DNA of 64,000 nucleotides, taken from contig NZ_RCCE01000005.1 in NCBI RefSeq assembly GCF_003663885.1, positions 1 to 64,000 on the forward strand, in the 5' to 3' direction. Below the pieces are notes generated by a model, which saw nothing but the letters and a program-made list of their open reading frames with translations, made no database searches and was not told the DNA's origin. Positions 45,159 to 54,638 of this stretch are shown here, piece after piece. The position numbers and the translations under genes are program-made. Each line of letters starts with the position of its first letter. Position 1 is the first letter of the stretch. The stretch is from Litoreibacter meonggei (GTDB taxonomy: Bacteria; Pseudomonadota; Alphaproteobacteria; Rhodobacterales; Rhodobacteraceae).

Positions 45159-46277
45159 ATGATTATCGGGTGTCCGAAAGAAATCAAACCACAAGAGTTT
45201 CGCGTCGGCGTGACGCCAAACGCCGCGCGGGAAGCCGTGGCCCATGGCCATACTGTTATGATCGAGGCCGGCGCAGGCTTAGGCGCAGGTTTTGACGACG
45301 CTGCCTATATCGACGCGGGCGCGCAGATCGAGGCGACGGCAAAAGACATCTTTGCCAAGGCCGACATGATCGTGAAGGTGAAGGAACCACAACCTGGCGA
45401 GCGTAAAATGCTGCGTGATGGCCAGTTGCTGTTTACCTACCTGCACCTTGCTCCAGACCCCGAGCAGACCAAAGACCTGATGGACTCCGGATGCACCGCG
45501 ATTGCTTACGAGACCGTGACCGATAAAAACGGCGGCCTGCCCTTGCTTGCCCCTATGTCGGAAGTCGCAGGGCGTCTTGCCCCGCAGGTGGGCGCTTGGA
45601 CCTTGCAAAAAGCCAATGGCGGGCGCGGAGTCTTGATGGGTGGGGTTCCCGGTGTCGGGCCCGCACGCGTCATGGTAATCGGTGGCGGTGTCGTCGGCAC
45701 CCACGCGGCCAAGATCGCGGCTGGCATGGGCGCTGATGTGACCGTGCTCGACCGGTCGCTGCCGCGCATGCGCTACCTTGACGATGTGTTCGGCGGACAG
45801 TTCAAAACGCAATACGCGTCCACGGGCAACATTGCAGAGCTGGCTATGGAAGCAGACATGGTCATCGGCGCGGTGCTGATCCCCGGCGCTGCGGCCCCCA
45901 AGCTGATCACCCGCGAGCAATTGTCCACCATGAAGCCCGGCGCGGCATTGGTGGACGTGGCGATCGACCAAGGCGGTTGCTTCGAGACGTCCAAGGCCAC
46001 AACCCATGCGGACCCTGTCTATGATGTCGATGGCATCATGCATTACTGCGTCGCCAACATGCCGGGTGCGGTTGCACGCACCTCGACCATCGCGCTCGGC
46101 AATGCGACGATGCCGTTCATGCTGGCATTGGCCGACAAAGGCTGGAAGCAGGCTTGCGAGGACGATCCCCACCTGCTGAACGGCCTGAACGTCCACGCGG
46201 GGCAGCTGACATATTATGCAGTCGGCAAGGCGCTTGGAATTGACGTGCTGTCGCCGCAGCTGGCACTTAAATCCTGA
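45159..46277 (+). CDS. ald: alanine dehydrogenase
   Basis: The 372-aa enzyme reversibly deaminates L-alanine to pyruvate and ammonia with NAD. It begins MIIGCPKEIKPQEFRVGVTP, has the catalytic-region YLHLAPDPEQT and the Rossmann motif IGGGVVGTHAAKIA. ATG 45159 follows a strong AGAGGAGG; upstream in-frame starts are unlikely. Regulation by the divergent Lrp-type protein is expected. Confidence 0.96.
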   Translation: MIIGCPKEIKPQEFRVGVTPNAAREAVAHGHTVMIEAGAGLGAGFDDAAYIDAGAQIEATAKDIFAKADMIVKVKEPQPGERKMLRDGQLLFTYLHLAPDPEQTKDLMDSGCTAIAYETVTDKNGGLPLLAPMSEVAGRLAPQVGAWTLQKANGGRGVLMGGVPGVGPARVMVIGGGVVGTHAAKIAAGMGADVTVLDRSLPRMRYLDDVFGGQFKTQYASTGNIAELAMEADMVIGAVLIPGAAAPKLITREQLSTMKPGAALVDVAIDQGGCFETSKATTHADPVYDVDGIMHYCVANMPGAVARTSTIALGNATMPFMLALADKGWKQACEDDPHLLNGLNVHAGQLTYYAVGKALGIDVLSPQLALKS

Positions 46278-46281
46278 CACC

Positions 46282-46314
46282 AAAAAAAGGCCCGCCGGAT
46301 CACCGGCGGGCCTT
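46282..46314. terminator. shared terminator between ald and mscL
   Basis: A 12-bp perfect stem AAGGCCCGCCGG/CCGGCGGGCCTT around ATCA. For the reverse-strand gene mscL it is followed by seven T, an ideal intrinsic terminator; for ald it gives the hairpin but only a short T-run. Confidence 0.88.
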
Positions 46315-46337
46315 CACACTTTAGTTAAGTGTAGACC

Positions 46338-46769
46338 TTACTTCTTCTTCAGCGCGACTAGGATGTCGGCCAACAGCTCTTCTTGTGTTGGGCCTGCTGG
46401 CTCTTCTGGTGCCGCCTCTTCAGCCTCGGCATTGGCTTCTTTGACCTTGTTGACGTAGCGCACCAACATGAACACCACGAACGCGATGATCAGGAAGTTG
46501 ATGATCGCCATGATGAACGAACCAATGGCAAATACGGCAGCGCCGGATTCACGCGCAGCTTCCAGCGTGGCACCTTCAGGTACATCACCAGACAGAACCC
46601 AATAGGAGTTCGTGAAGTCGATCCCGCCCATGAACAGGCCAATGATCGGGTTGATAAGGTCGGCAACAAGCGAGCCTACGATCGCGGTGAAAGCCGCACC
46701 GATGATGATACCAACAGCCATGTCCATGACATTGCCCTTGGCGATAAAGTCTTTGAATTCGTTTAGCAT
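46338..46769 (-). CDS. mscL: large-conductance mechanosensitive channel
   Basis: The 143-aa protein protects from hypo-osmotic shock. It has N-terminal [30 protein letters not shown] (TM1 pore), a periplasmic loop, TM2 ([22 protein letters not shown]) and a C-terminal acidic helix ending ILVALKKK. Length and motifs are typical. Confidence 0.96.
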   Translation of the reverse strand: MLNEFKDFIAKGNVMDMAVGIIIGAAFTAIVGSLVADLINPIIGLFMGGIDFTNSYWVLSGDVPEGATLEAARESGAAVFAIGSFIMAIINFLIIAFVVFMLVRYVNKVKEANAEAEEAAPEEPAGPTQEELLADILVALKKK

Positions 46770-46922
46770 GGTTTCATTCGTCCCTTGTTCGTATTACGTG
46801 CGCCTGATTTTTTTATGTGCGCATCTGTATAGGTGCATAGCATTTTTACGCACCAAACCACCCCTTTTTTAGATGATTGTTTCCATTAGGTTAAGGGGGA
46901 AACAAGTAACTGGATACTCACA

Positions 46923-47621
46923 ATGATCGCCCTCAAAGACTTCCCCATCACCAAACGCTGGCCTGCGGAAAACCCTGACCGCTTGCAGCTCTATTCCTTC
47001 CCGACCCCGAACGGCGTGAAGGTCTCCATTGCTCTTGAGGAGCTTGGCATCCCCTACGAGGCACATTTAGTCACCCTTTCGGACGCCGACGTCAAAAGTC
47101 CCGAATTCCTATCGTTGAACCCCAACAACAAGATCCCCGCCATCATTGATCCCAACGGACCGGACGGGCAGCCGATTGGCTTGTTCGAAAGCGGGGCCAT
47201 CCTGCTCTACCTCGCGAACAAGACCGGTAAGCTCGCGGGGCGCAATGACGCGGAGAAGGCCAAAGTCACCCAATGGCTGATGTTCCAGATGGGCGGCCTT
47301 GGCCCCATGCTGGGCCAGCTTGGCTTTTTCTCCAAGTTCGCGGGCTCGGAATGGGAAGATAAGCGCCCGCAGCAACGCTACATTGACGAAGCCAAGCGGC
47401 TTCTGGCGGTTTTAGACAACGAACTTGAAGACAAGGACTGGATCGCTGGCGAATACTCTATCGCCGACATCGCGATAGCGCCTTGGCTTCGTGCGCTGGA
47501 GTTCTACGGCACACGAGAGATTGTCGGCTGGGAAAGTCACAAGAACCTTGTGGCCTACCTTGACCGGTTCCTGGCGCGTCCCGCGGTACAAGTCGGGCTG
47601 GTCACCCCCGCACGCGACTAG
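46923..47621 (+). CDS. glutathione S-transferase family protein (YghU/YfcG-like)
   Basis: The 232-aa protein has an N-terminal thioredoxin-fold domain with LYSFPTPNGVKVSIALEELGIPYE, NPNNKIPAIID and LFESGAILLYLA (Glu-Ser glutathione site) and an alpha-helical C-terminal domain. The TPNG-KV pattern is that of the nu-class GSTs with disulfide-reductase activity. Substrate unknown. Confidence 0.88.
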   Translation: MIALKDFPITKRWPAENPDRLQLYSFPTPNGVKVSIALEELGIPYEAHLVTLSDADVKSPEFLSLNPNNKIPAIIDPNGPDGQPIGLFESGAILLYLANKTGKLAGRNDAEKAKVTQWLMFQMGGLGPMLGQLGFFSKFAGSEWEDKRPQQRYIDEAKRLLAVLDNELEDKDWIAGEYSIADIAIAPWLRALEFYGTREIVGWESHKNLVAYLDRFLARPAVQVGLVTPARD

Positions 47622-47654
47622 GGCTGCGCGCGCACGGTTATCAAAACGTAAACC

Positions 47655-47814
47655 GGGGCGGGGTAGAACCCGCCTCGTCTAGACAGCATACGGCCAATTG
47701 GGCTTCCCGCACTATGGAGGCCACCTTGATCACCGGTGAACGGGGGCACAAACCCCCAATAAGGTGCGGATGTAAAACTCCGTCCAGCGCGACCAAAACG
47801 GCGGCGCCGCCTCC
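47655..47814. ncRNA. candidate structured RNA or regulatory region, strand undetermined
   Basis: The gap between two convergent genes holds several strong hairpins: 47655-47662 with 47669-47676 (8 bp); 47722-47727 with 47761-47766, enclosing TCACCGGTGA and a GGGGG-CCCCC hairpin; 47768-47772 with 47781-47785; and a long-range GGAGG (47716-47720) with CCTCC (47810-47814). This is more structure than a plain spacer needs. I do not recognise an Rfam family; 6S RNA is one possibility. No convincing promoter or coding frame was identified. Confidence 0.35.
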
Positions 47815-47840
47815 TTGCAACATACACTACCGAGATACAG

Positions 47841-47877
47841 CCAACCGCGCCGCCCGAACTGGGCCGCGCGGCGTTGG
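47841..47877. terminator. GC-rich hairpin between convergent genes
   Basis: CCAAC pairs with GTTGG and CGCGC-GCCC with GGGC-CGCG around the loop GAACT. It lies 9 nt after the stop of the reverse-strand YtoQ gene. There is no T-run, so termination is plausible but not shown. Confidence 0.4.
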
Positions 47878-47885
47878 CGCTTGTC

Positions 47886-48335
47886 TTACGCGGGCAGTTT
47901 ACCCGTTAGCACGTAGCGCAGGATATCCGCGACCTTCGCGGGATCATCGGTCACTGCCAAGGCAGCCGCATCCACTTCCTTCAGCGGATGCTGATGCTCC
48001 GCTCCATGGACAACGATCAGTGACTTGCCGAGTGCGGCTGCAAAGCCCGCATCGAACGCCGCATTCCACTGCTTATATTTCTCACCAAAACGTACGACCA
48101 CCACGTCAGCATCGGTGATCCCCTTACGCGTGCGGATCGCGTTGACCATCGCGCCCTTGTGGTCGTGCCAGTATTTCTGGTCCTCAGCTCCAAGAATGGC
48201 GACGCCACAATCGTCCGAGGCATCATGGTCCGTCACCGGCGCATCAAAGCTGACATCCAGCCCCTTGCAGCCCTCGATGATCTGCTCGCGCCAATCCGTG
48301 TGGATCTCGCCTGATAGGTAAACCTTTAGCGTCAT
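47886..48335 (-). CDS. YtoQ-family protein
   Basis: The 149-aa protein resembles nucleoside 2-deoxyribosyltransferase-like folds: KVYLSGEIHTDWREQI, FDAPVTDHDASDDCG, then TDADVVVVRFGEKYKQWNAAFDAGFAAALGKS. YtoQ homologues are widespread but have no established function. ATG 48335 starts MTLKVYLSGEIH; an upstream ATG at 48389 would overlap pheT. It lies downstream of pheT in the same orientation. Confidence 0.82.
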   Translation of the reverse strand: MTLKVYLSGEIHTDWREQIIEGCKGLDVSFDAPVTDHDASDDCGVAILGAEDQKYWHDHKGAMVNAIRTRKGITDADVVVVRFGEKYKQWNAAFDAGFAAALGKSLIVVHGAEHQHPLKEVDAAALAVTDDPAKVADILRYVLTGKLPA

Positions 48336-48372
48336 GATCTGCGTCCTTCTCCAGTTGATTGGTATCTGCACG

Positions 48373-50763
48373 CTATCCGCGCAACACACCGCCCGTGGCC
48401 TTCGAGACCTTCTCTACGATCTTGGCGCTAACCGCCTCGATATCCTCATCTTTCAGGGTCTTGTCGGTCGGTTGCATGCGCACTGTGATGGCTAGGGATT
48501 TCTTTCCTTCCCCGAGTGAGCCGCCAATGAACTCATCAAAGACACGCACATTCTCAATCAGCGCTTTATCAGCACCGGCGGCGGCGTTAACCAAAGTCAG
48601 GGCCTCCACCTGCGCCTCTACCACAAAGGCGAAGTCACGCTCTACCGCTTGCAAATCTTGCAAGGTCAGTGCGGCGCGCGTGGCGGTTTTTGACTTCGGG
48701 AACGGAATTTCAGCAGGCCACAGGGTAAATGCCATGGCAGGCCCCTTAATGTCGTAAGCCGCAAGTATTTTCGGGTGAACTTCACCGAACACGCCCAACA
48801 CCTTTTTCGGGCCAAGACAGATTTTGCCGTGGCGACCGGGATGCCATGTGTCGTCCGCCCCGCGCAGGATCTGCACTTTGGCAGGTGCCCCCATTGCGGA
48901 TAATGCCGCCTCGGCGTCAGCCTTCACGTCATACACATCAACGGCACGGCGGGTGCCATGCACATCCTTGGGGCCTGTTTGGCCAACTAAAAGACCACTT
49001 GCCAGCAGGTGTTGTTCCGTTGGCTCGCCGCCACTGAAGGCGGTTCCAACCTCAAACAGGGCCATGTCGCTATAGCCGCGCGCTTGATTGCGCGCCGCCG
49101 CCTGCAGCAGACCGGGTAGCAGCGCAGGGCGCAGGTGGGACATTTCCGAGCTAATCGGGTTTTCCAGCTTGGTCGCATCGGTGCCGCCACCGAACAATTC
49201 GGAGGATTTGACGTCGATAAAGGAGTAGTGAACGCACTCGTTGTACCCCAGCGCCGCAATCGTGCGCCGCGCGATCTGTTCGCGCTTTTGCATCGGTGTC
49301 AGGATCGGCTTGGGGATGCCAGCATCCACACGCGGCAGCGGGCGGCCTTCCAGCTTGGTCAGCGACGCGATGCGGGCGACCTCTTCCACCAGATCAGCCT
49401 CGCCCATCACGTCGGGCCGCCATGACGGCACTTGCGCCATGTCGCCATCCAACACGAAGCCCAAAGCTTCTAATGAGGCGCGTTGGGTTGCAGCGGGAAT
49501 CTCCATGCCCACCAGCGACTGTACGCGGTCGGTGTCCAGCTTGTAGGCGCGGGAGTGGTCGGGCATCGCACCCGCCATCACGACCTCGGATGCCTCACCA
49601 CCACACAGGTCCATGATCATCCGGGTCGCGTGCTCAATACCGATCGGAGTCCATTCGGGGTCGATCCCCCGCTCGAACCGGTACCGCGCGTCGGAGTTGA
49701 TCTTTAGCTTGCGCCCGGTATGCGCGGTGCGGATCGGATCGAAGAACGCGGCTTCAAGGAACACGTCAGTGGTGGTCTCGTCACAGCTGGAATTCAAGCC
49801 GCCCATAATGCCGCCAAGGCTTTCGATACCGCTATCGTCGGAGATCACGGTCATACCCTCTTCGAGCGTGTATTCCTTGTCATCCAGCGCCGCGAACTGC
49901 TCGCCACCGTTCGACAGGTGCACGCGCAAATCACCCTTCACCTTGTTCGCATCGAACACGTGCAGCGGGCGGTTGCGGTCATAGGTGAAGAAGTTGGTAA
50001 TATCGACCAACGTCGAAATCGGGCGCAACCCGATGGCCTTCAACACGTCTTGCAACCACGCAGGGCTGGGGCCGTTCTTCACACCCTTGATGACGCGGCC
50101 ATAAAAAACGGGGCAGGCGTCGGTGTCGTCGATAGTGACGTTGATCGGGCACGGGAAGGTGCCTTTGATCGGGTCGGTGTCACGCGCCTTCAACGTACCC
50201 AAGCCGCGCGCTGCCAGATCGCGGGCGATGCCGCGCACGCCCAAAGCGTCGGGGCGGTTCGGGGTAATGGCAATCTCGATAACCGTGTCGACCTTGGACG
50301 GGTCATGCTCCGCTAGCCAGTCGGTGAACTTCTGCCCGACCTCGCCGGAGGGCAGCTCAATGATGCCGTCATGCTCTTCCGACAGCTCCATTTCCCGCTC
50401 GGAACACATCATGCCGTAGCTTTCCACGCCACGGATTTTGCCGACGCCGATGGTGGTGTCGATGCCCGGCACGTAAACGCCCGGCTTGGCAACAACCACT
50501 TTGATCCCCTGCCGCGCATTGGGGGCGCCGCAGATGATCTGCAGCTCGCCCTCGTCGGTTTGCACCTGACACACCCGCAGTTTGTCGGCGTCGGGGTGCT
50601 TCTCGGCGGAATTAACGTAACCGATGGTAAAGGCGGACAGGCGCTCCGACGGGTTCTCGACCCCTTCGACCTCAAGGCCAAGATCGGTCAACGCATAAAG
50701 GATTTCATCAAGGCTGGCCTCGGTTTCGAGGTGATCCTTGAGCCAGGAGAGAGTGAATTTCAT
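48373..50763 (-). CDS. pheT: phenylalanyl-tRNA synthetase beta subunit
   Basis: The 796-aa protein has the N-terminal tRNA-binding EMAP-like domain (residues about 40-150), B3/B4 editing domain (about 200-370), B5, and the C-terminal FDX anticodon-binding domain (from about 700). It forms the alpha2-beta2 enzyme with PheS. Here pheS and pheT are separated by about 1.5 kb with other genes on both strands, unlike the usual pheST operon. Confidence 0.96.
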   Translation of the reverse strand: MKFTLSWLKDHLETEASLDEILYALTDLGLEVEGVENPSERLSAFTIGYVNSAEKHPDADKLRVCQVQTDEGELQIICGAPNARQGIKVVVAKPGVYVPGIDTTIGVGKIRGVESYGMMCSEREMELSEEHDGIIELPSGEVGQKFTDWLAEHDPSKVDTVIEIAITPNRPDALGVRGIARDLAARGLGTLKARDTDPIKGTFPCPINVTIDDTDACPVFYGRVIKGVKNGPSPAWLQDVLKAIGLRPISTLVDITNFFTYDRNRPLHVFDANKVKGDLRVHLSNGGEQFAALDDKEYTLEEGMTVISDDSGIESLGGIMGGLNSSCDETTTDVFLEAAFFDPIRTAHTGRKLKINSDARYRFERGIDPEWTPIGIEHATRMIMDLCGGEASEVVMAGAMPDHSRAYKLDTDRVQSLVGMEIPAATQRASLEALGFVLDGDMAQVPSWRPDVMGEADLVEEVARIASLTKLEGRPLPRVDAGIPKPILTPMQKREQIARRTIAALGYNECVHYSFIDVKSSELFGGGTDATKLENPISSEMSHLRPALLPGLLQAAARNQARGYSDMALFEVGTAFSGGEPTEQHLLASGLLVGQTGPKDVHGTRRAVDVYDVKADAEAALSAMGAPAKVQILRGADDTWHPGRHGKICLGPKKVLGVFGEVHPKILAAYDIKGPAMAFTLWPAEIPFPKSKTATRAALTLQDLQAVERDFAFVVEAQVEALTLVNAAAGADKALIENVRVFDEFIGGSLGEGKKSLAITVRMQPTDKTLKDEDIEAVSAKIVEKVSKATGGVLRG

Positions 50764-50982
50764 GCCGCGCGCCTTCGTCTATCTATACCAGTCAGAGCCG
50801 TTTGGCCCAGTTGGCCCCGTGCTACCCCATCAATAAGGCAAGTGAAAGTGCCACGGCGTTGATCACAGAATGCGCAGGCGTTGAGGATTGTGGCATCGAG
50901 CCATATTCTCGCCACATTTTGGATCCAATTTAGGCACAAGTGGGGCGTATAAGCGTGATTCTAAAGTTCTAAGGTAAATGTT

Positions 50983-51177
50983 ATGCACTTTTTGTTCGAC
51001 ATCATGTCCTCGGTTTTCAAGCCGTCGATCGTCGCCCTGTCCATCGCGTTCGGGTTGGCGATTATTTCGTTCAACGACTCCCCGTATTCGGTGAAACAGA
51101 ACTCCGTTGACCTGACCAACCTTGGCTGCCCCGCCTTCCTGAACGTTGTCTGCGGTCCCAATGGTGTCCTGCGCTAA
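50983..51177 (+). CDS. hypothetical small protein, 64 aa, one membrane segment
   Basis: ATG 50983 follows TAAGGT; the 64 residues contain a hydrophobic segment at about 14-29 (SIVALSIAFGLAIISF) and two Cys in the C-terminal half. A gene of this size between pheT and the sulfotransferase is plausible but not established; I do not recognise it. Confidence 0.45.
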   Translation: MHFLFDIMSSVFKPSIVALSIAFGLAIISFNDSPYSVKQNSVDLTNLGCPAFLNVVCGPNGVLR

Positions 51178-51246
51178 GGCGCGGTTAATTGTTCCGGTCA
51201 TAGGGTTTCAGCGCATCGTTTTCGTAAGGCATCGCTGATAGTTACC

Positions 51247-51939
51247 TTGGACTTAGATTTTCCTCCAATTTGCATGCTGCACATCGGCAAGACCGGTGGC
51301 AGCTATTTGCGTTCCGTGCTCAGGCACAACGAAGCCCGCTGGACACGCCCGCTGCATCTGCTTGGCCACGGCGCGACCCTGAACGGCACGGCAAAGCGGT
51401 TCGGTGCGGACCGGCAATTGGCGTTCGTCGTGCGTGATCCGTTGAGCCGGTTTTCATCCGCCTTCTACTCGCGCCAGCGGCAAGGCCGTCCGACCTACAA
51501 CTCACAATGGAGTGCCGAGGAAGCCGCGGCATTCCATTGGTTCGAGACGGCGGAAGATTTGGCGATCGCCCTCACCTCGCCACAAGAACGCGAAAAATCT
51601 GCGGCGTTATTCACCTTTCACGCGATCCAACACTTGAAGGCTAATCTGCGTCACTATCTTGGCGGGGTGAACACGCTGCTGGCCGCGCAAGACAACATCG
51701 CAATCTGCGTGGACTTGCCCGATCTGGATGCACATCTGCCCAAGATTATGGCATGCCTTGGCGTCCCCGATCACGACATGCCGCCCAACCCCAAGACCCA
51801 TAAAGCCCCCAACCCGATACCCAATTTAAGCCCACGTGCCGAGGCCGCCCTGCGCGCACATTGGGCCGAGGAATTTGAACTCTATGAAACCGCCTGCGAC
51901 ATCGCGCGTCAGTTAGGGTTTGGTCCTGCAGGCGCGTAA
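51247..51939 (+). CDS. sulfotransferase-family protein
   Basis: The 230-aa protein shows a sulfotransferase-type PAPS phosphate-binding loop near the N-terminus, CMLHIGKTGGSYLRSVL, and a second PAPS contact VVRDPLSRFSSAFYS, where Arg-Asp-Pro and Ser are typical of the family. The acceptor cannot be told. The start is uncertain: TTG 51247 gives this length, ATG 51274 would start directly before the P-loop. The end overlaps the convergent 130-aa gene by 31 nt. Confidence 0.8.
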   Translation: MDLDFPPICMLHIGKTGGSYLRSVLRHNEARWTRPLHLLGHGATLNGTAKRFGADRQLAFVVRDPLSRFSSAFYSRQRQGRPTYNSQWSAEEAAAFHWFETAEDLAIALTSPQEREKSAALFTFHAIQHLKANLRHYLGGVNTLLAAQDNIAICVDLPDLDAHLPKIMACLGVPDHDMPPNPKTHKAPNPIPNLSPRAEAALRAHWAEEFELYETACDIARQLGFGPAGA

Positions 51940-52301
51940 CTGCGCGCATACCGCTTGGCCTCGCGGATGAGTTGCCTGCGCGAGCGCAGATAGCTGCGCG
52001 GAAGCGGCTTTCCTGACTGTTCAAGAATGCGCTCTCGAAGAACCGTCGCGAGCACCAGCGCCACCTCGGCCCTGCGATGCGGCAGGACGGGTCGAAACGG
52101 TTTAGCGGCGTAGAGCCCTGTGATCCACATGGCGCGGCGGAACTGCGCATAAAGTGCATCGGCATCCAACCCGGCGGTGGCGTCATACAATCGCTTACGC
52201 AAGCAGTAATCGCGGGTAACGCGTAGGCAATAATAGAGCGCAGCGAAGATGAAGGCCGTCACATAATGCAGGTTCAGCAGAGCCGCCCAGACGAGCGTCA
52301 T
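51909..52301 (-). CDS. hypothetical protein, 130 aa, with one membrane segment
   Basis: From ATG 52301, just after the pheS stop, the protein has an N-terminal hydrophobic segment (about 2-25, TLVWAALLNLHYVTAFIFAAL), then a helical part rich in Arg (RKRLYDATAG, LPRSYLRSRRQLIREAKRYARSY). The frame extends to 52349 inside pheS. It is probably cotranscribed with pheS; function unknown. Confidence 0.6.
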   Translation of the reverse strand: MTLVWAALLNLHYVTAFIFAALYYCLRVTRDYCLRKRLYDATAGLDADALYAQFRRAMWITGLYAAKPFRPVLPHRRAEVALVLATVLRERILEQSGKPLPRSYLRSRRQLIREAKRYARSYAPAGPNPN

Positions 52302-52302
52302 T

Positions 52303-53376
52303 CTAGCGGCTGAGACCGCCCGCCAAGTTCGGCTGGTCCAGCGACGCAAAACCGTAGTGGCGCAACCAGCGCAGGTCTGAATCGAAGAACGCGCGCAGGT
52401 CGGGGATGCCGTATTTCAGCATCGCGATCCGGTCGATCCCCATGCCGAAGGCAAAGCCCTGATACTTGGACGGATCAATGCCACCCGCTTCCAGAACCTT
52501 TGGATGCACCATGCCGGATCCAAGGATTTCCAGCCAGTCGTCGCCCTCACCTACTTTCAGAACGCCGCCGTCCCAAGAACACCGTATGTCCACTTCGGCG
52601 GACGGTTCGGTAAACGGGAAATGCGACGCGCGGAAGCGTAGCTCGACATCATCAACCTCGAAGAAGGACTTCACAAATTCCTCCAGCACCCATTTCAGGT
52701 TCGCCATGGAAATGTCGGTGTCGATCGCCAAGCCTTCGACTTGGTGGAACATCGGTGTGTGGGTCTGGTCATAGTCGGCGCGGTATACACGGCCCGGACA
52801 AATAATGCGGATCGGCGCACCCTGCTCTTGCATGGAGCGTATCTGAACCGGTGAGGTATGCGTGCGCAACACATGCGGCGGGCGATTGTCGCCTTCATCG
52901 CGGTGCATGTAAAACGTGTCCATTTCGCCCCGCGCGGGGTGGTGGCTTGGAATGTTCAGCGCGTCAAAATTGTGCCAGTCGTCTTCAACCTGCGGGCCTT
53001 CGGCAACCGCGAAGCCCAGATCGGCGAATATGGCGGAGACCTCTTCGGTGACCTGACTGATCGGATGGATGGTGCCGGCGGGGCGGTTGCGCCCCGGCAA
53101 GGTCACGTCCAGCCATTCGGTACGCAGGCGGGCATCAAGGGCCGCGTCGGCCAATCCGGCCTTCTTCGCCGCAAGTGCCGAGTTCACCTCGTCTTTCAGC
53201 GCATTCAGTGCAGGGCCTGCCACTTGGCGCTCTTCCGGTGTCATCTTGCCCAGTTCGCGCATGCGCAAGCTGATCTCGCCTTTTTTGCCCAGTGCCGAAA
53301 CCCGAAGGTCTTCCAGCGTGGACTCATCTGCCGCGTTGGCAATTTGGCTTAGGTATTTGGCTTTCAGATCGTCCAT
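52303..53376 (-). CDS. pheS: phenylalanyl-tRNA synthetase alpha subunit
   Basis: The 357-aa catalytic subunit of the alpha2-beta2 enzyme has an N-terminal coiled coil (about 1-90) and the class II core with motif 2 ([10 protein letters not shown], then [20 protein letters not shown]) and motif 3 ([18 protein letters not shown]). Complete length. Confidence 0.97.
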   Translation of the reverse strand: MDDLKAKYLSQIANAADESTLEDLRVSALGKKGEISLRMRELGKMTPEERQVAGPALNALKDEVNSALAAKKAGLADAALDARLRTEWLDVTLPGRNRPAGTIHPISQVTEEVSAIFADLGFAVAEGPQVEDDWHNFDALNIPSHHPARGEMDTFYMHRDEGDNRPPHVLRTHTSPVQIRSMQEQGAPIRIICPGRVYRADYDQTHTPMFHQVEGLAIDTDISMANLKWVLEEFVKSFFEVDDVELRFRASHFPFTEPSAEVDIRCSWDGGVLKVGEGDDWLEILGSGMVHPKVLEAGGIDPSKYQGFAFGMGIDRIAMLKYGIPDLRAFFDSDLRWLRHYGFASLDQPNLAGGLSR

Positions 53377-53595
53377 GACGGCCCCCGATTTGGTGTTACC
53401 GCCCTGCTAGCCGCCACATGGTCTGATTGCAAGTGGAGCGCGCTTGGAGGCTGAGGCGTGGCGTATTGGACTCAGGACGTGTGAAATGTTCGGAAATCAC
53501 AAAACTCAGAGCAATTTCAGGTTCAAAACACCAAATAATGTGTGTAAGCATACATCGAATGCTGTCGAAAAGCGCAGCAATTGCTGGGGAAAGCA

Positions 53596-53805
53596 ATGCA
53601 GGCCACGCTATACTCACACCGTCTCAAGACGGCGGTGCAACATATTGTTGTCGAGTTGGGATTGACCTTGTCGATTGATGACGAAACCTCTGAGGTCTCA
53701 TTATCCGACAACGAGGCAACCATTCGCGAGACGGCGTCCTTGCTTGACGTTCAGATCATCATTCAAAAAGCAGAGAATGCGACGACGGTGACTTTTTATC
53801 GATAG
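53596..53805 (+). CDS. hypothetical small protein, 69 aa
   Basis: ATG 53596 follows GGGGAAAG. The 69 residues look like a small folded domain with alternating hydrophobic residues (HIVVELGLTLSIDDETSEVSLSD) and a C-terminal beta pattern (VQIIIQKAENATTVTFYR). It lies 21 nt before the OmpA-like gene in the same direction. Family not recognised. Confidence 0.45.
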   Translation: MQATLYSHRLKTAVQHIVVELGLTLSIDDETSEVSLSDNEATIRETASLLDVQIIIQKAENATTVTFYR

Positions 53806-53826
53806 TAGAGTTCATGGGTGAGTTAA

Positions 53827-54624
53827 ATGGGACTATTCAGTACGATTAAGGCGGCAAAATACCGCGCCGAGGGGCTTAACCTCATGCAGGCATTTCAGGT
53901 AGACGCCAGCCTTGGTAAAAACGATTTCCAGCGAACTGTGGTGATCGCGGCTCTTGCTTTCATGCTTGTGTGCAGCCTCTCTTTCACCGCAATACAATCC
54001 GTCAACGCCACTCGTAGCATCCCCCAACAGAGGGCGGAGACACAGCAAGCCCCCGTCGAAGTCGAGAACCAGACGCCGGTGCTGAACATTGCAGCGAATA
54101 CGCCGGAAACCGCGACGCCAGACGACCTTGTGATTCAAGCATCCTTGGTGGTCCCACCCGCACCGCAAGAGATAGCGCCGATCGCAGCGGCTGTTGCACC
54201 CGTCCAGACCGCAGCGCCAGCGCTTGAAACCCCGGCGGCACCAGAGGCGCTGGATTGCCTCGTGGAGTTGCGCCAGATCTCGCAGAACGCGACAATCCAC
54301 TTCGACGTTGGCAGCGCGCAGCTAAGCGGCTCGGACTTGGTACGCCTGTCTCAACTCGGGCGAATGGCGAACGCCTGCCCCGAAGCCAAGATTCAGATTA
54401 CAGGCCACTCGGATACGACCGGCAGTGATTTCATCAACTTTGACCTCAGCTGGAAACGTGCGGATAGCACCTTGAATGCCATCGCGCAGCTAGGGTTGAA
54501 CACCGCACAATTCGAACCCGTGGGCTTTGGCGCACGCACGCCGCTCTCTCAGGGCGACGCCTCTGACGATGACCGCAATCGTCGCGTGGAATTCGTGGTT
54601 TTGCGCAACGAGTTAGACAACTAG
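53827..54624 (+). CDS. inner-membrane-anchored OmpA-family protein
   Basis: The 265-aa protein has a short cytoplasmic N-terminus, one membrane helix (about 38-57), a linker rich in Pro, Ala, Val (about 65-145), and a C-terminal OmpA-like peptidoglycan-binding domain with TIHFDVGSAQLSGSD, ITGHSDTTGSDFIN and DRNRRVEFVVL. The Asp and Arg for binding diaminopimelate are present. There is no beta barrel. It may tether the inner membrane to peptidoglycan, a MotB-like or Pal-like role without channel parts. Confidence 0.83.
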   Translation: MGLFSTIKAAKYRAEGLNLMQAFQVDASLGKNDFQRTVVIAALAFMLVCSLSFTAIQSVNATRSIPQQRAETQQAPVEVENQTPVLNIAANTPETATPDDLVIQASLVVPPAPQEIAPIAAAVAPVQTAAPALETPAAPEALDCLVELRQISQNATIHFDVGSAQLSGSDLVRLSQLGRMANACPEAKIQITGHSDTTGSDFINFDLSWKRADSTLNAIAQLGLNTAQFEPVGFGARTPLSQGDASDDDRNRRVEFVVLRNELDN

Positions 54625-54638
54625 GAAAGGGAGACCGC

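Noticed and set aside
45279-46283. 334-aa antisense frame in ald
   Set aside because: A shadow; ald is a clear gene on the other strand.
47714-48118. 134-aa forward frame over the gap and the YtoQ gene
   Set aside because: Pro/Arg/Ser-rich composition and antisense to YtoQ; no ribosome-binding site.
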